Assembly (NCBI RefSeq): GCF_020177055.1
Contig: NZ_JAIQXT010000010.1
Location: 1 to 64,000 of the forward strand
Origin: Sphingomonas sp. R647
GTDB lineage: Bacteria > Pseudomonadota > Alphaproteobacteria > Sphingomonadales > Sphingomonadaceae
Reading direction: 5' to 3'
Length of the DNA stretch: 64,000 nucleotides
Every line of letters begins with the position of its first letter. The stretch's first letter is position 1. The position numbers and the translations under genes were made by a program. This document shows positions 33,767-43,025 of the stretch, piece by piece. The notes beneath the pieces are model-generated. The model did not search any database. It was not told where the DNA came from and saw only the letters and a list, made by a program, of their open reading frames with translations.

Positions 33767-35245
33767 TCACTCCTTGTCTGTCACGCTGATCGAGGTGCCG
33801 GCCCCCTGGCTGTCGCCGCCGCGCAGCGTATGCGCTGCGACACTCATCGCCTGGCCGATCGTCTGTTTGCGCCGCAGTGCGCGCGCCCAGGCCGGCGGGT
33901 CCGCCGGTCGCGAGGCCCCGTCGGAACCCGCTGCGTCGGTTGTCTCCGATGCGGCTGACTGCGCTGGCGCCGCTGGTCTCCGATCGCTCGCCTCGACCGG
34001 CGCAGATGGCGCAGACGACGCAGACGACGCAGACGACGGAGACGACGCAGACGGCGCAGACGGCGCATCGTCCCCTTGGATCGCGGGAATGCCAGATGGT
34101 TCGATTGCCGCGCCGTCTTCGCCCCTGGTGCGAGCCGAGACATTGTCCTTCGCGCCTGCGCCCGTCCGCACACGCGAGGCCCCGCCCCCGCTCGATCCGT
34201 CTGATCTGCTCGACGGGGCCGGTGCCGGGCGCGTCCCGGTGCGACCCGCACTGGAGAGGCTTTCACTCCCTGAGCTTGCCTGCCCACCGGGACGATAGCC
34301 GCTCGCCGCACTCGCGACGGTCCGGCCAGCGCCAGCCAGCGCGCCGCCCGCGACGCCAATCGCGCCAGCGCCCGCTGCCGCACCGGCAACGACCAGGCTA
34401 CCGGCCGCGAGCGAGGTTCCAGCAGCGGCACCTGCTCCAAGCTGCGGACCGCCGGAAACGATGCCGCTTGCGATGCCCGGACCAAAAATGCCGAGGCCCA
34501 GCAGGCAGAGCGCGCCGAGCACGATCGCCATCGCATCTTCGATCGTGGGCTGCGCGTCCCCGATCGCGTCGGTAAACTCGGAAAAGAGCGTCGAGCCGAT
34601 GCCGACGATCACCGCAAGGACCAGCACCTTCACGCCGGACGAGATGACATGACCCAGCACTCGCTCGGCCATGAAGGCAGTCTTGCCGAACAGCCCGAAC
34701 GGGATCAGCACGAACCCGCACAGCACGCTGAGCTTGAATTCGATCAGCGTGACGAACAGCTGCACCGCCAGCACGAAGAAGGCGAGCAGCACGATGACCC
34801 ATGCAAACAGCAGGACGGCGATCTGAATGAAGTTCTCAAAGAAGCTGATATAGCCCATCAGCCCCGAGATCGATTCAAGGATCGGACGCCCGGCATCCAG
34901 ACCGACCTGAGCAACCCGGCCCGGCTGAAGGAGCTCGGCAGCGGTAAAGCTGGTCCCCGACGCCTTGAGACCGAGGCCCGCGAAGCTCTCGAAGACGATC
35001 CGCGCGAGCGTGTTCCAGTTGCCGATGATATAGGCGAAGATGCCGACGAACAGGGTCTTCTTGACCAGCCGTGCGATGATGTCGTCGCCCTGACCGAAGG
35101 TCCAGAACAGCGCTGCCAGCGTCACGTCGATGACGATCAGTGTCGTTGCGAGGAACGCGACCTCACCCTGGAGCAGACCAAAGCCTGAATCGATGTAGGA
35201 GGTGAAGACCTGCAGGAACCGGTCGATGACGCCTGTCCCGCCCAT
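33767..35245 (-). CDS. trbL: P-type conjugative transfer protein TrbL (VirB6-like)
   Basis: 492 residues from the ATG at 35245. The N-terminal 250 residues are polytopic (about six spans, e.g. VAFLATTLIVIDVTLAALFW and VLLFAWVIVLLAFFVLAV), as expected for the VirB6-like inner-membrane channel component. A Gly/Ala-rich section follows (AGAAAGAGAIGVAGGALAG), then a low-complexity Ala/Ser/Pro tail encoded by a short tandem repeat at 34001-34066, and a final conserved end (KQTIGQAMSVAAHTLRGGD). Start overlaps the trbK stop (TGATG). Confidence 0.92.
   Translation of the reverse strand: MGGTGVIDRFLQVFTSYIDSGFGLLQGEVAFLATTLIVIDVTLAALFWTFGQGDDIIARLVKKTLFVGIFAYIIGNWNTLARIVFESFAGLGLKASGTSFTAAELLQPGRVAQVGLDAGRPILESISGLMGYISFFENFIQIAVLLFAWVIVLLAFFVLAVQLFVTLIEFKLSVLCGFVLIPFGLFGKTAFMAERVLGHVISSGVKVLVLAVIVGIGSTLFSEFTDAIGDAQPTIEDAMAIVLGALCLLGLGIFGPGIASGIVSGGPQLGAGAAAGTSLAAGSLVVAGAAAGAGAIGVAGGALAGAGRTVASAASGYRPGGQASSGSESLSSAGRTGTRPAPAPSSRSDGSSGGGASRVRTGAGAKDNVSARTRGEDGAAIEPSGIPAIQGDDAPSAPSASSPSSASSASSAPSAPVEASDRRPAAPAQSAASETTDAAGSDGASRPADPPAWARALRRKQTIGQAMSVAAHTLRGGDSQGAGTSISVTDKE
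34001..34066. repeat. Tandem GCAGACGAC-type repeat inside trbL
   Basis: On the plus strand a 9-nt unit of the form GCAGACGAC occurs about seven times with small changes (GCAGATGGC, GCAGACGGC). Read on the coding minus strand it encodes an Ala-Ser-Ser/Ala-Pro-Ser tract in the cytoplasmic or periplasmic tail of TrbL. Such repeats vary in number by slippage. Confidence 0.8.
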
Positions 35246-35583
35246 CACCGGTCTTCCTGCTCGAGCGCAGCGTCCGGCAGGTCCGCCGCCTGTGTCGATT
35301 TGCCCGCCGCGCGGTCTTCATCCTCCGTAGCTGGATCCAGTCCGAGGAAGCGTCGGCGGTTCTCGGCCCAGGCTGCTAGGCAGCCCGGGTCCGAGCCCGC
35401 CGCCTGCCCGGCCAGCTGGCAGCGCTCAAGCTGTGCTTCGAGCGGGTTTTTGGGCAGGTCGGTCGAGAGGATAGCGGCCGGCGCCCCCGGCCTGGGCGGC
35501 TCGCGCAAGGCGAGCGCCGCCATGGCAAGCGCAATGCCAAGGCAGGCACAGGCGCCGATGCGGGCGGGAAGCTTGAGGCTCAT
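35245..35583 (-). CDS. Putative entry exclusion protein TrbK-alt
   Basis: 112 residues with an N-terminal hydrophobic signal (IGACACLGIALAMAALAL) and a small secreted domain with two Cys (LERCQLAGQAAGSDPGCLAA) and NRRRFLGL, the pattern of the TrbK-alt family located between trbJ and trbL in these elements. TrbK proteins stop uptake of a second copy of the element; here this is inferred from family and place. Stop codon overlaps the trbL start. Confidence 0.8.
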   Translation of the reverse strand: MSLKLPARIGACACLGIALAMAALALREPPRPGAPAAILSTDLPKNPLEAQLERCQLAGQAAGSDPGCLAAWAENRRRFLGLDPATEDEDRAAGKSTQAADLPDAALEQEDR

Positions 35584-35594
35584 GACGCCCGGCC

Positions 35595-36341
35595 TCAGTG
35601 CTTGAACATGTCGACCCGGGTCGACCGGTAACCGGTGCCTGGGGCGAGGAAGCGACGCAGTTGTTCGCGGGCCTGATCTCTCGCGGCGGCACGCTGCGCT
35701 GCCTCGAGCGCCTGTGCGCGTCCCTGCGCGGCCACCAAAGCGGTCAGGTCGGCAATCTGACGCGCCTGGAGCGCGAGCAACTGATTGCCCGCCTGCGTCA
35801 CCTGGAGCGCGCCGGATGCCGACTGGCTGGCCGTGACCAGCCGATCCATGACCACCCGCGACCCCTCAAGGTTGCCGACCACGCCAGCCTGGACCTTGAG
35901 CGCGTCCTCGAGTGCGCCGACACTATCCTCCCAGCGTGCGCGGGCATTGGCGACAAGCGCCGTGTCGCTCCCGGACATGGCCGCGCCGCGATACCGGCTG
36001 GTGAACGCCTCATCGATCGCCTGGACCGAATAGGCGATGCGCTGGGCATTGCCGAGCAGCTGCTGGGTCTGGCGAACCTGCCCCTGGAGTTCAGACAGCG
36101 CGGAGGTCGGAAGCGTCGCGAGGTTCCGCGCATCGTTGATCAGCGCCTGGGCCTCGTTCTGGAGCGACCGGATCTGGTTGTTGATCTGCTCGAGCGTGCG
36201 CGCTGCCGTCAGTACATTCTGGGAATAGTTGGTGGGATCATAGACGATCCCGCCGAACTGCGCGGCGACCGGGGTGGCAAGGCCGGTAAGCAGCAGCGCG
36301 GACGATGCGAAAAGCATGAGACGGCGCAAGGAAGTACGCAT
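35595..36341 (-). CDS. trbJ: P-type conjugative transfer protein TrbJ (VirB5-like)
   Basis: 248 residues from the ATG at 36341 (CAGGAG 8 nt upstream; the GTG at 36350 is an alternative). Signal peptide RRLMLFASSALLLTGLATP, then a helical periplasmic protein with FGGIVYDPTNYSQNVLTAAR, ARTLEQINNQIRSLQNEAQA and a C-terminal ALEAAQRAAARDQAREQLR helix, as in TrbJ/VirB5, the minor pilus subunit. The junction with trbE (GAGTGATTGCCATG) is nearly the same as the one between trbL and trbF. Confidence 0.9.
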   Translation of the reverse strand: MRTSLRRLMLFASSALLLTGLATPVAAQFGGIVYDPTNYSQNVLTAARTLEQINNQIRSLQNEAQALINDARNLATLPTSALSELQGQVRQTQQLLGNAQRIAYSVQAIDEAFTSRYRGAAMSGSDTALVANARARWEDSVGALEDALKVQAGVVGNLEGSRVVMDRLVTASQSASGALQVTQAGNQLLALQARQIADLTALVAAQGRAQALEAAQRAAARDQAREQLRRFLAPGTGYRSTRVDMFKH

Positions 36342-36346
36342 GGCAA

Positions 36347-38773
36347 TCACTCCTGATCGGTGATGGGAAGAAGGTCAGCGGCCCAGTCGAGACCGCGCGC
36401 GCGCAGCCACGCATCGGCAAAGCCCGTGCGGCCATGCGCCGCGACAAGTTTAGCGATGCGGCGCTGATCGGTGCGCGAGGACGCAGCGGCAAAAGCGAGT
36501 GCGACCGCGCCGAGCCCGAGATCGAACAACCGGTTGCCGCGGCGGGACTGGCAGTAATAGTCGCGCTTGGGCGTTGCGCGCGCGAGGATCTCGATCTGGC
36601 GATCGTTGAGCCCGAAGCGCCGGTAGAGGGTTGCAATCTGCGGCTCGAACGCGCGCGCGTTGGGCAGGAAGATCCGGGTCGGGCAGCTCTCGACGATCGC
36701 CGGAGCGATGGCCGAACTTTCAATGTCGGCGAGGCTCTGGGTCGCGAAGACGACGCTCGCATTCTTCTTGCGCAGGGTCTTGAGCCACGCGCGCAGCTGG
36801 GCGGCGAAAGCCGGACTGTCGAGCACCAGCCAGCCTTCATCGATGATGATCAGCGTTGGCGCGCCATCGAGGCGGGCCTCGATCCGGTGGAAGAGATAGG
36901 CAAGCACTGCCGGAGCGGCGGGGCTTCCAACCAGGCCTTCGGTCTCGAAGGCCTGGATGGGTTCGCTGCCCAAGCGCTCGCCCTCCGCGTCGAGCAGCTG
37001 GCCATAAGGGCCCCCGACGCAATAGGGACCGAGCGCCTGTTTGAGCTGCTGCGACTGGAGCAGGACCGCAAGTCCAGTCAGCGTGCGCTCGGTCGGCGGT
37101 GCCGAGGCCAGCGAACCCAGCGCAGACCACAGATGCTCCTTGACCGACGGGTCAACGGGAACGCCCTCGCCGGCCAGGATTGCAGCGACCCAGTCAGCCG
37201 CCCAGCTGCGCTCGGCAAGACTATCGATCCGGGCAAGCGGTTGCAGCCGCACGCCTTGAGCGCTCTCGTCCGAGCCTGCATGGCCAAGATCCTGCCAATC
37301 CCCGCCCATGGCGATCGCCGCGGCGCGGATCGATCCCCCGAAATCGAAGGCGAAGACCTGCGCCTTGTCGTACCGCCTGAACTGCAGCGCCATCAGCGCG
37401 AGCAGCACCGACTTTCCAGCTCCAGTGGGGCCGACGATCAGCGTGTGGCCGACATCGCCGACATGAAGCGCGAACCGGAACGGGGTCGAACCTTCGGTCC
37501 GCGCGAAGAACAAGGGCGGCGCATCGAAATGCGCATCGCGCGCCGGACCTGCCCACACCGCCGAGAGCGGCACCATATGGGCAAGGTTGAGCGTCGAGAT
37601 CGGCGGCTGGCGCACATTGGCATAGACATGCCCCGGCAGGCTTCCGAGCCATGCCTCGATTGCGTTCACGCCTTCGGCGATGACCGTGAAGTCGCGGCCC
37701 TGGATGACCTTCTCGACCAGCCGCAGCTTTTCGGCCGCAAGTGCGGGATCAGCGTCCCACACGCTCACCGTCGCGGTCACATAGGCCTGCCCGACATGAT
37801 CGCTGCCAAGCTCCTGCAATGCAAGATCGGCATCGGCCGCCTTGTTTGCTGCATCGCTGTCCAGAAGCGCCGAGGCCTCGTTGGTCATGACCTCCTTGAG
37901 GATCGCGGCGATCGACTTGCGCTTGGCGAACCATTGCCGCCGGATGCGCGCGAGCAGCCGCGTCGCATCGGTCTTGTCGAGCATGATCGCGCGGGTGACC
38001 CAGCGATAGGGAAAGGCAAGCCGGTTGAGATCGTCGAGCAGCCCGGGAAAGGTCGCGCTTGGAAAGCCGATGATCGAGAGCGTCCGCAGATGCGCGTCGC
38101 CAAGCCGCGGCTCGAGACCCCCGACCAGCGGCTGATCGGCGAGCAGCGCATCGAGATAGATCGGTGTCTCCGGGACCGCGACGCGCTGGCGCCGCGTCGA
38201 GACGGTGGTGTGGAGATAGGTCAGCGTCTCGCGATCATCGAGCCAGCGCGCCTCGGGCAGAAAGCCCTCGAGCAGCTGCAGCACGCGTGCCGAACGGTCG
38301 ATGAAATTCTCAAGGATTTCGTGGGGATCAACGCCAGTCTTCGAACGCCCTTCGAACAGCCAGCCTGCGGTGCGCGCGGCATCCTCGGCGGGCGGCAGCC
38401 ACACCAGGGTCAGAAAATAGTCACTCTCGAAATGCGCGCCTTCCTCTGCAAATTGCGCGGCGCGCTCGTGATCGACCAACGCGGAAACCGGATCGGGAAA
38501 CCGGGCAGCGGGATAGTCCTGCGCCGGCACGCGCTGCGCCTCGACAAAGAGCGCCCAGCCCGATCCCAGCCGACGCAGCGCCCCATTCAGGCGGGCAGTT
38601 GTCGCAACCAGCTCGGCCGGTGTTGCTGAATCAAGGTCAGGCCCACGGATCGCGGCGGTCCGCTGGAACGACCCGTCCTTGTTGAGCACGATGCCCGGCG
38701 CGACGAGCGCGGCCCAGGGAAGGAAGTCGGCAAGCATCGCGCCACGGGGCCGATATTCACGCAGGAACATCAT
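36347..38773 (-). CDS. trbE: Conjugal transfer ATPase TrbE (VirB4 family)
   Basis: 808 residues from the ATG at 38773 (GAGGGCG just upstream; the longer open frame to 38899 is non-coding in character and overlaps trbD). Large cytoplasmic ATPase that energises pilus assembly and transfer: Walker A GPTGAGKSVLLA near the middle, Walker B LIIIDEGWLVLDSP, and ATQSLADIESS after it. N-terminus REYRPRGAMLADFLPW is the usual CagE/TrbE opening. Length is typical. Followed after 5 nt by trbJ. Confidence 0.95.
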   Translation of the reverse strand: MMFLREYRPRGAMLADFLPWAALVAPGIVLNKDGSFQRTAAIRGPDLDSATPAELVATTARLNGALRRLGSGWALFVEAQRVPAQDYPAARFPDPVSALVDHERAAQFAEEGAHFESDYFLTLVWLPPAEDAARTAGWLFEGRSKTGVDPHEILENFIDRSARVLQLLEGFLPEARWLDDRETLTYLHTTVSTRRQRVAVPETPIYLDALLADQPLVGGLEPRLGDAHLRTLSIIGFPSATFPGLLDDLNRLAFPYRWVTRAIMLDKTDATRLLARIRRQWFAKRKSIAAILKEVMTNEASALLDSDAANKAADADLALQELGSDHVGQAYVTATVSVWDADPALAAEKLRLVEKVIQGRDFTVIAEGVNAIEAWLGSLPGHVYANVRQPPISTLNLAHMVPLSAVWAGPARDAHFDAPPLFFARTEGSTPFRFALHVGDVGHTLIVGPTGAGKSVLLALMALQFRRYDKAQVFAFDFGGSIRAAAIAMGGDWQDLGHAGSDESAQGVRLQPLARIDSLAERSWAADWVAAILAGEGVPVDPSVKEHLWSALGSLASAPPTERTLTGLAVLLQSQQLKQALGPYCVGGPYGQLLDAEGERLGSEPIQAFETEGLVGSPAAPAVLAYLFHRIEARLDGAPTLIIIDEGWLVLDSPAFAAQLRAWLKTLRKKNASVVFATQSLADIESSAIAPAIVESCPTRIFLPNARAFEPQIATLYRRFGLNDRQIEILARATPKRDYYCQSRRGNRLFDLGLGAVALAFAAASSRTDQRRIAKLVAAHGRTGFADAWLRARGLDWAADLLPITDQE

Positions 38774-38780
38774 CGCGCCC

Positions 38781-39059
38781 TCACGCCCGCAGATAGGCGG
38801 GATAGCGTAGGTGACGCCGCCCCACTTCGAGGAATTGCGCGTCGCGCCGTGCCGCCCACACCGCCACCGCATGGCCAAGCCCCCAGAGGACGAGGCCAAC
38901 CAGCCACAGGCGAAGCCCCAGGCCGACGGCTCCGGCGAGCGTGCCGTTCACGATCGCGACCGCGCGCGGCGCGCCTCCCAGAAGAATGGGTTCGGTAAGT
39001 GCGCGGTGAACCGGTGCGAAATAGCCCGGGAGGGCGTTGGCGGGATCGAGGATGTCCAT
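38781..39059 (-). CDS. trbD: Conjugal transfer protein TrbD (VirB3-like)
   Basis: 92 residues from the ATG at 39059, which overlaps the trbC stop codon. Short VirB3-like membrane protein: APVHRALTEPILLGGAPRAV near the N-terminus is the family signature, followed by two hydrophobic spans (LWLVGLVLWGLGHAVAVWAA). It works with TrbE at the base of the channel. Seven nt separate it from the trbE start. Confidence 0.92.
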   Translation of the reverse strand: MDILDPANALPGYFAPVHRALTEPILLGGAPRAVAIVNGTLAGAVGLGLRLWLVGLVLWGLGHAVAVWAARRDAQFLEVGRRHLRYPAYLRA

Positions 39060-39388
39060 TAGATCAGCGCCCCGCCGCCAAAGCTGAAGAAGCTGAGGAA
39101 AAAGGAACTCGCGGCAAACGCGATCGAGAGCCCGAACACGATCTGGATCAGGCGGCGGAAGCCTCCGGAGGTTTCGCCAAAGGCCAGCGTCAGGCCCGTG
39201 ACGATGATGATGATCACCGCGATGATCTTGGCGACCGGGCCCTCGATGCTCTCGAGGATCGATTGAAGCGGGCTCTCCCACGGCATCGAGGAGCCGGAGG
39301 CATGGGCTGGGCCCGCGCTGAGTGCGATCAGCATGCAGCAGGCGCTTGCCGTCAGGCGCGCGCCAAATTTGGGGAGCGAAGCGATCAT
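39059..39388 (-). CDS. trbC: Conjugal transfer pilin TrbC (VirB2 family)
   Basis: 109 residues with a long signal peptide (CCMLIALSAGPAHASG) and two hydrophobic helices (IIAVIIIIVTGLTLAFGE and IVFGLSIAFAASSFFLSFFS), the layout of VirB2/TrbC propilins, which are cut and, in TrbC, made cyclic. The TraF-like peptidase at 46075 is the natural processing enzyme. GGAG 7 nt before the ATG, which overlaps the trbB stop. Confidence 0.92.
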   Translation of the reverse strand: MIASLPKFGARLTASACCMLIALSAGPAHASGSSMPWESPLQSILESIEGPVAKIIAVIIIIVTGLTLAFGETSGGFRRLIQIVFGLSIAFAASSFFLSFFSFGGGALI

Positions 39389-40359
39389 GCGGTTTCTCCA
39401 TCGGTGAGGAAGCTGAGGCGATAGTCGCTGGCGGCATCGAGGCCCTCGACGCGGGCGAGTTGGGACAGGCGACGACCGGTGCCGTCGCGGATCAGCACGG
39501 CGATCATCCCGATCGTCTCGGCGATCAGCGCGCGCGGGACGGTGGCGACTGCTTCCTGGATCAGCTGTTCAAGACGGCGCAGCGCACCGAGCGCAGTGCC
39601 TGCGTGGATCGTCCCGAACCCGCCGGGATGCCCCGTACCCCATGCCTTGAGCAGATCGAGCGCCTCGGCGCCGCGTACCTCACCGATCGGGATGCGGTCG
39701 GGACGGAGCCGCAATGCCGAGCGGACCAGGTCGGCGAGACTCGCCACGCCTTCCCTGGTGCGCATTGCGACGAGATTGGGAGCCGCGCACTGGAGCTCGC
39801 GGGTGTCCTCGATCAGCACGATCCGGTCGCTGCCCCCCGCGATCTCGGCGAGCAGCGCGTTGGTCAACGTCGTCTTGCCGCTCCCGGTACCGCCGGCAAC
39901 AAGGATGTTCGTGCGGTCATGGACCGCGGCACGCAGCGCCGCGCAGTGCAGGGCAGAGAGGATCCCGGTGCGCACATAGTCGTCGAGCGTGAACACGGCG
40001 ATCGCGGGCTTGCGGATGGCAAAGCTCGGCGCGGTCACGATCGGCGGCAACAGGCCTTCGAAGCGCTCGCCGCTTTCGGGGAGTTCAGCCGAGACGCGGG
40101 GCGCGCGGGCATGAACTTCAGCTCCGACATGATGCGCAACCAGCCGGACAATGCGTTCGCCATCGGCCGCAGCGATCGCCATGCCGGTATCACAGAGCCC
40201 CTTGGCAAGACGATCGACCCAGAGCCGCCCGTCCGGATTGAGCATGATCTCGACGATCTCGGGGTCATCGAGCCAGGCCGCGATCGCGGGCCCGAGCGCA
40301 GTGCGCAGCATGCGCGCGCCACGCCTTGAAGCCTCGAAACGAACAGATGCGGTGGTCAC
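39385..40359 (-). CDS. trbB: Conjugal transfer ATPase TrbB (VirB11 family)
   Basis: 324 residues from a GTG at 40359 (AGGG 8 nt upstream); ATG inside MLRTALG at residue 17 is an alternative and the longer open frame to 40542 is unlikely. Hexameric traffic ATPase: Walker A VAGGTGSGKTTLTNAL, Asp box IVLIEDTREL, and the GEVRGAEALDLLKAWGTGHP block. N-terminal domain starts with GPAIAAWLDDPEIVEIMLNP. First gene of the trb run; 214 nt separate it from the CopG-like gene, so an internal promoter may lie there. Confidence 0.93.
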   Translation of the reverse strand: MTTASVRFEASRRGARMLRTALGPAIAAWLDDPEIVEIMLNPDGRLWVDRLAKGLCDTGMAIAAADGERIVRLVAHHVGAEVHARAPRVSAELPESGERFEGLLPPIVTAPSFAIRKPAIAVFTLDDYVRTGILSALHCAALRAAVHDRTNILVAGGTGSGKTTLTNALLAEIAGGSDRIVLIEDTRELQCAAPNLVAMRTREGVASLADLVRSALRLRPDRIPIGEVRGAEALDLLKAWGTGHPGGFGTIHAGTALGALRRLEQLIQEAVATVPRALIAETIGMIAVLIRDGTGRRLSQLARVEGLDAASDYRLSFLTDGETA

Positions 40360-40573
40360 GATCGGTTGCCCTGTACGGTGCCGGTGCGGGAGCGCTCCGG
40401 CGACAGGGATGACTAAGGAGGCGCGAAAACCGGTCTTTTCAACAGCTACTTCGCAGCGTCGTAGCCTGGCGTAGAAGAAGCAGCAGGCGGCGGAAGCGCC
40501 CGGCGCGCGCGGCGATCCCCGCGCCCCAAATTCCTGGTCCAATTCCCGAATCGGGCGACCCGCGCATCAGACC

Positions 40574-40993
40574 TCAATCATCGGTTTCGATGTCCTCGGA
40601 CACCTCGTCCCGCAGGCGCGGCCCGAACTCCATCCGACGATTGAGGGTCTCGATGAAGCGCACCCAGCGCTCCTTCCCCATCATCTGGGCAGTTGCGAGC
40701 GCGTCATCGGGGAGCGGTGGATTGTTGACCATCCACAAGCGCACGAACAGCGAGAGCGTCTCGTTGCCCAGCTCGACATGCCAGGCGAGCGCGTCAGCCT
40801 GCCGCGTCAGCCGGTCGAGCCGTCGAGCGAGCGCCGCCTCGAGATGCTCGGCATTGTCGCCCGAGAGGAAGGTCGCAAGCGCGGTCTCCACGACGAGCGC
40901 CTGGGTAACCCGCTTGCGCGCGGCATAGTCTGCAAGCGCAGCCGAGAGATCCGGCGGCAGGCGGAAGGTGTGCTTGATCCGCAGTCCACTCAT
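40574..40993 (-). CDS. CopG-like ribbon-helix-helix protein
   Basis: 139 residues. The N-terminal 50 residues fit a ribbon-helix-helix domain (KHTFRLPPDLSAALADYAAR, RVTQALVVETALATFL); the rest is helical with DRLTRQADALAWHVELGNET. CopG-type proteins of this sort lie between traG and trbB in related elements and probably repress the transfer operon. GAGGAG 7 nt before the ATG; start overlaps the traG stop (ATGA). Confidence 0.85.
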   Translation of the reverse strand: MSGLRIKHTFRLPPDLSAALADYAARKRVTQALVVETALATFLSGDNAEHLEAALARRLDRLTRQADALAWHVELGNETLSLFVRLWMVNNPPLPDDALATAQMMGKERWVRFIETLNRRMEFGPRLRDEVSEDIETDD

Positions 40994-43014
40994 CGTTCAA
41001 TCTCCTCATTCGAATTGCGGGTAGTCTGGTGGGCGGGGCGCCCCGCGCGCTTGCCCCCGCGCTTGCCCCCGCGCCGGGCCGATGCCGGCCGGACGGGCGA
41101 GCCTTCAACAATCGTGAACTCGTCGAGCTTGCGCGGGGGGATGGGCGCGACCTCGTGCGCACAGGACTGTTCAGGCTCGCGGCGGGTGCGTTCATTGGCG
41201 CGATCGGCAGGCGCGCAGGGCTGCGAGATCGTCTCGACCACCGGGGTTGGATCGACCACCGGGACTGGCTCGACCACCGCATCGGGCGGCGCCTGCGTGG
41301 TCCAGTCATCGCGCTGCGGCGCGCGCTGCTCAACCTGACGCGGCGGCGGATCGATGATCCGCTCGACAAAGCGCGGATCGGCAAAATAGCGCACCTTGCG
41401 GGCGCGGATCGGGCGCACCCCGGCGACCATGACGATCTCTTCGTCCGGCGGCAGCGTCATGACCTCGCCGGGCGTCAGCAACGCGCGCGCGGTCTCGGTG
41501 CGCGACACCATCAGATGGCCAAGCCAGGGCGAGAGACGATGGCCGGCATAGTTCTTCATCGCGCGCATCTCGGTCGCGGTGCCGAGCGCATCGGAAATCC
41601 GCTTGGCGGTGCGCTCGTCATTGGTCGCGAAGCTGACGCGCACATGACAATTGTCGAGGATCGCGTTGTTCGGCCCATAGGCCTTCTCGATCTGGTTGAG
41701 CGACTGGGCGATGAGGAAGGCCTTGAGGCCATAGCCCGCCATGAAGGCCAGCGCGGATTCAAAGAAATCGAGCCGCCCGAGCGCCGGGAATTCGTCCAGC
41801 ATCAGCAGCAGCCTGTGACGGCCCGCAGCCGGGTTCAGATCCTCGGTCAGGCGCCGGGCGATCTGGTTGAGCAGCAGCCGGATCAACGGCTTGGTCCGGC
41901 TGATGTCGGACGGCGGAACGACAAGGTAGAGCGTGGCCGGGCGCCGGGCATCGACGAGGTCGGCGATCCGCCAGTCGGACCTGCTGGTGACCTTCGCCAC
42001 CACGGGATCGCGATAGAGGCCAAGGAACGACATCGCGGTCGAGAGCACGCTCGAGCGCTCATTCTCGGACTTGTTGAGCAGTTCGCGCGCCGCCGAGGCG
42101 ATCACCGGGTGGACGCCGGCCTCCCCCAGGTGCCGGGTGGTCATCATCGCGTTGAGCGTCGCATCGATCTTGCGGCGCGGATCAGACAGGAATGCCGCGA
42201 CCCCGGCGAGTGTCTTGTCGGTCTCGGCATAAAGGACATGGAGGATGGCACCGACCAGCAGCGCGTGGCTGGTCTTCTCCCAATGGTTGCGGCGTTCGAG
42301 CGAGCCGTCGGGGTCGACCAGCACATCGGCGACATTCTGGACGTCCCGCACTTCCCACTCGCCTTTGCGGACCTCGAGCAGGGGATTGTAGGCGTCTGAA
42401 GATGGATTGGTCGGATCGAGCAGCAGCACGCGCCCGACCATCGCGCGAAAGCCCGCGGTCAGCGTCCAGTTCTCGCCCTTGATGTCATGGACGATCGCCG
42501 AGCCATGCCAGGTGAGCAGCGAGGGGATGACGAGGCCAACCCCCTTGCCCGATCGGGTCGGCGCGAAGCACAGGATATGTTCGGGGCCGTCATGCCGCAG
42601 ATAGCGCCGGCCCAGCCTGCCGAGCACGACGCCATCCTCGCCGGTGAGCCCGGCCTTCGCGACCTCGCGTGACGTAGCCCAGCGCGCCGACCCATAGGTT
42701 TCGGCAATCTTGCGCTCGCGCGCGCGCCAGACCGACAGTCCAACCGCCACGATGATCGCCGCGATGCCGCCGGACGCTGCGATGAACGCACCGGTCCTGA
42801 AGATCTCGGGGGCATAGGCGTCATAGCTGAACCACCACCAGAAAAAGGCGGGCGGCGGATAGACGCGATAGCCCTGCACGATGAACCAGGGTGGGCCAAG
42901 TTCGGGTTGATGGCCGAGCGCGTGTGCGGTCCATTGCGTCGCGCTCCAGACCGCGCCGGACACGATCAGCAGGACCAGGATCACATGGCCCCAGAGGATC
43001 TTCGAGGATTGCAT
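40990..43014 (-). CDS. traG: Type IV coupling protein TraG/VirD4
   Basis: 674 residues from the ATG at 43014 (AGGAGA 8 nt upstream; the open frame to 43308 overlaps the relaxase end and is rejected). Two N-terminal membrane spans (VILVLLIVSGAVWSA and GAFIAASGGIAAIIVAVGL). Walker A APTRSGKGVGLV at about 151-162 and Walker B LLLMLDEFPALGRLDF. It links the relaxase-DNA complex to the Trb channel. The C-terminal 130 residues are Pro/Arg-rich with a basic GGKRGGKRAGRPAH end. Confidence 0.95.
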   Translation of the reverse strand: MQSSKILWGHVILVLLIVSGAVWSATQWTAHALGHQPELGPPWFIVQGYRVYPPPAFFWWWFSYDAYAPEIFRTGAFIAASGGIAAIIVAVGLSVWRARERKIAETYGSARWATSREVAKAGLTGEDGVVLGRLGRRYLRHDGPEHILCFAPTRSGKGVGLVIPSLLTWHGSAIVHDIKGENWTLTAGFRAMVGRVLLLDPTNPSSDAYNPLLEVRKGEWEVRDVQNVADVLVDPDGSLERRNHWEKTSHALLVGAILHVLYAETDKTLAGVAAFLSDPRRKIDATLNAMMTTRHLGEAGVHPVIASAARELLNKSENERSSVLSTAMSFLGLYRDPVVAKVTSRSDWRIADLVDARRPATLYLVVPPSDISRTKPLIRLLLNQIARRLTEDLNPAAGRHRLLLMLDEFPALGRLDFFESALAFMAGYGLKAFLIAQSLNQIEKAYGPNNAILDNCHVRVSFATNDERTAKRISDALGTATEMRAMKNYAGHRLSPWLGHLMVSRTETARALLTPGEVMTLPPDEEIVMVAGVRPIRARKVRYFADPRFVERIIDPPPRQVEQRAPQRDDWTTQAPPDAVVEPVPVVDPTPVVETISQPCAPADRANERTRREPEQSCAHEVAPIPPRKLDEFTIVEGSPVRPASARRGGKRGGKRAGRPAHQTTRNSNEEIER

Positions 43015-43025
43015 ATGCTGTTCTC

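Noticed and set aside
36434..38629. 731-codon plus-strand open frame
   Set aside because: It is antisense to trbE, whose Walker motifs are intact; composition is typical of a shadow frame.
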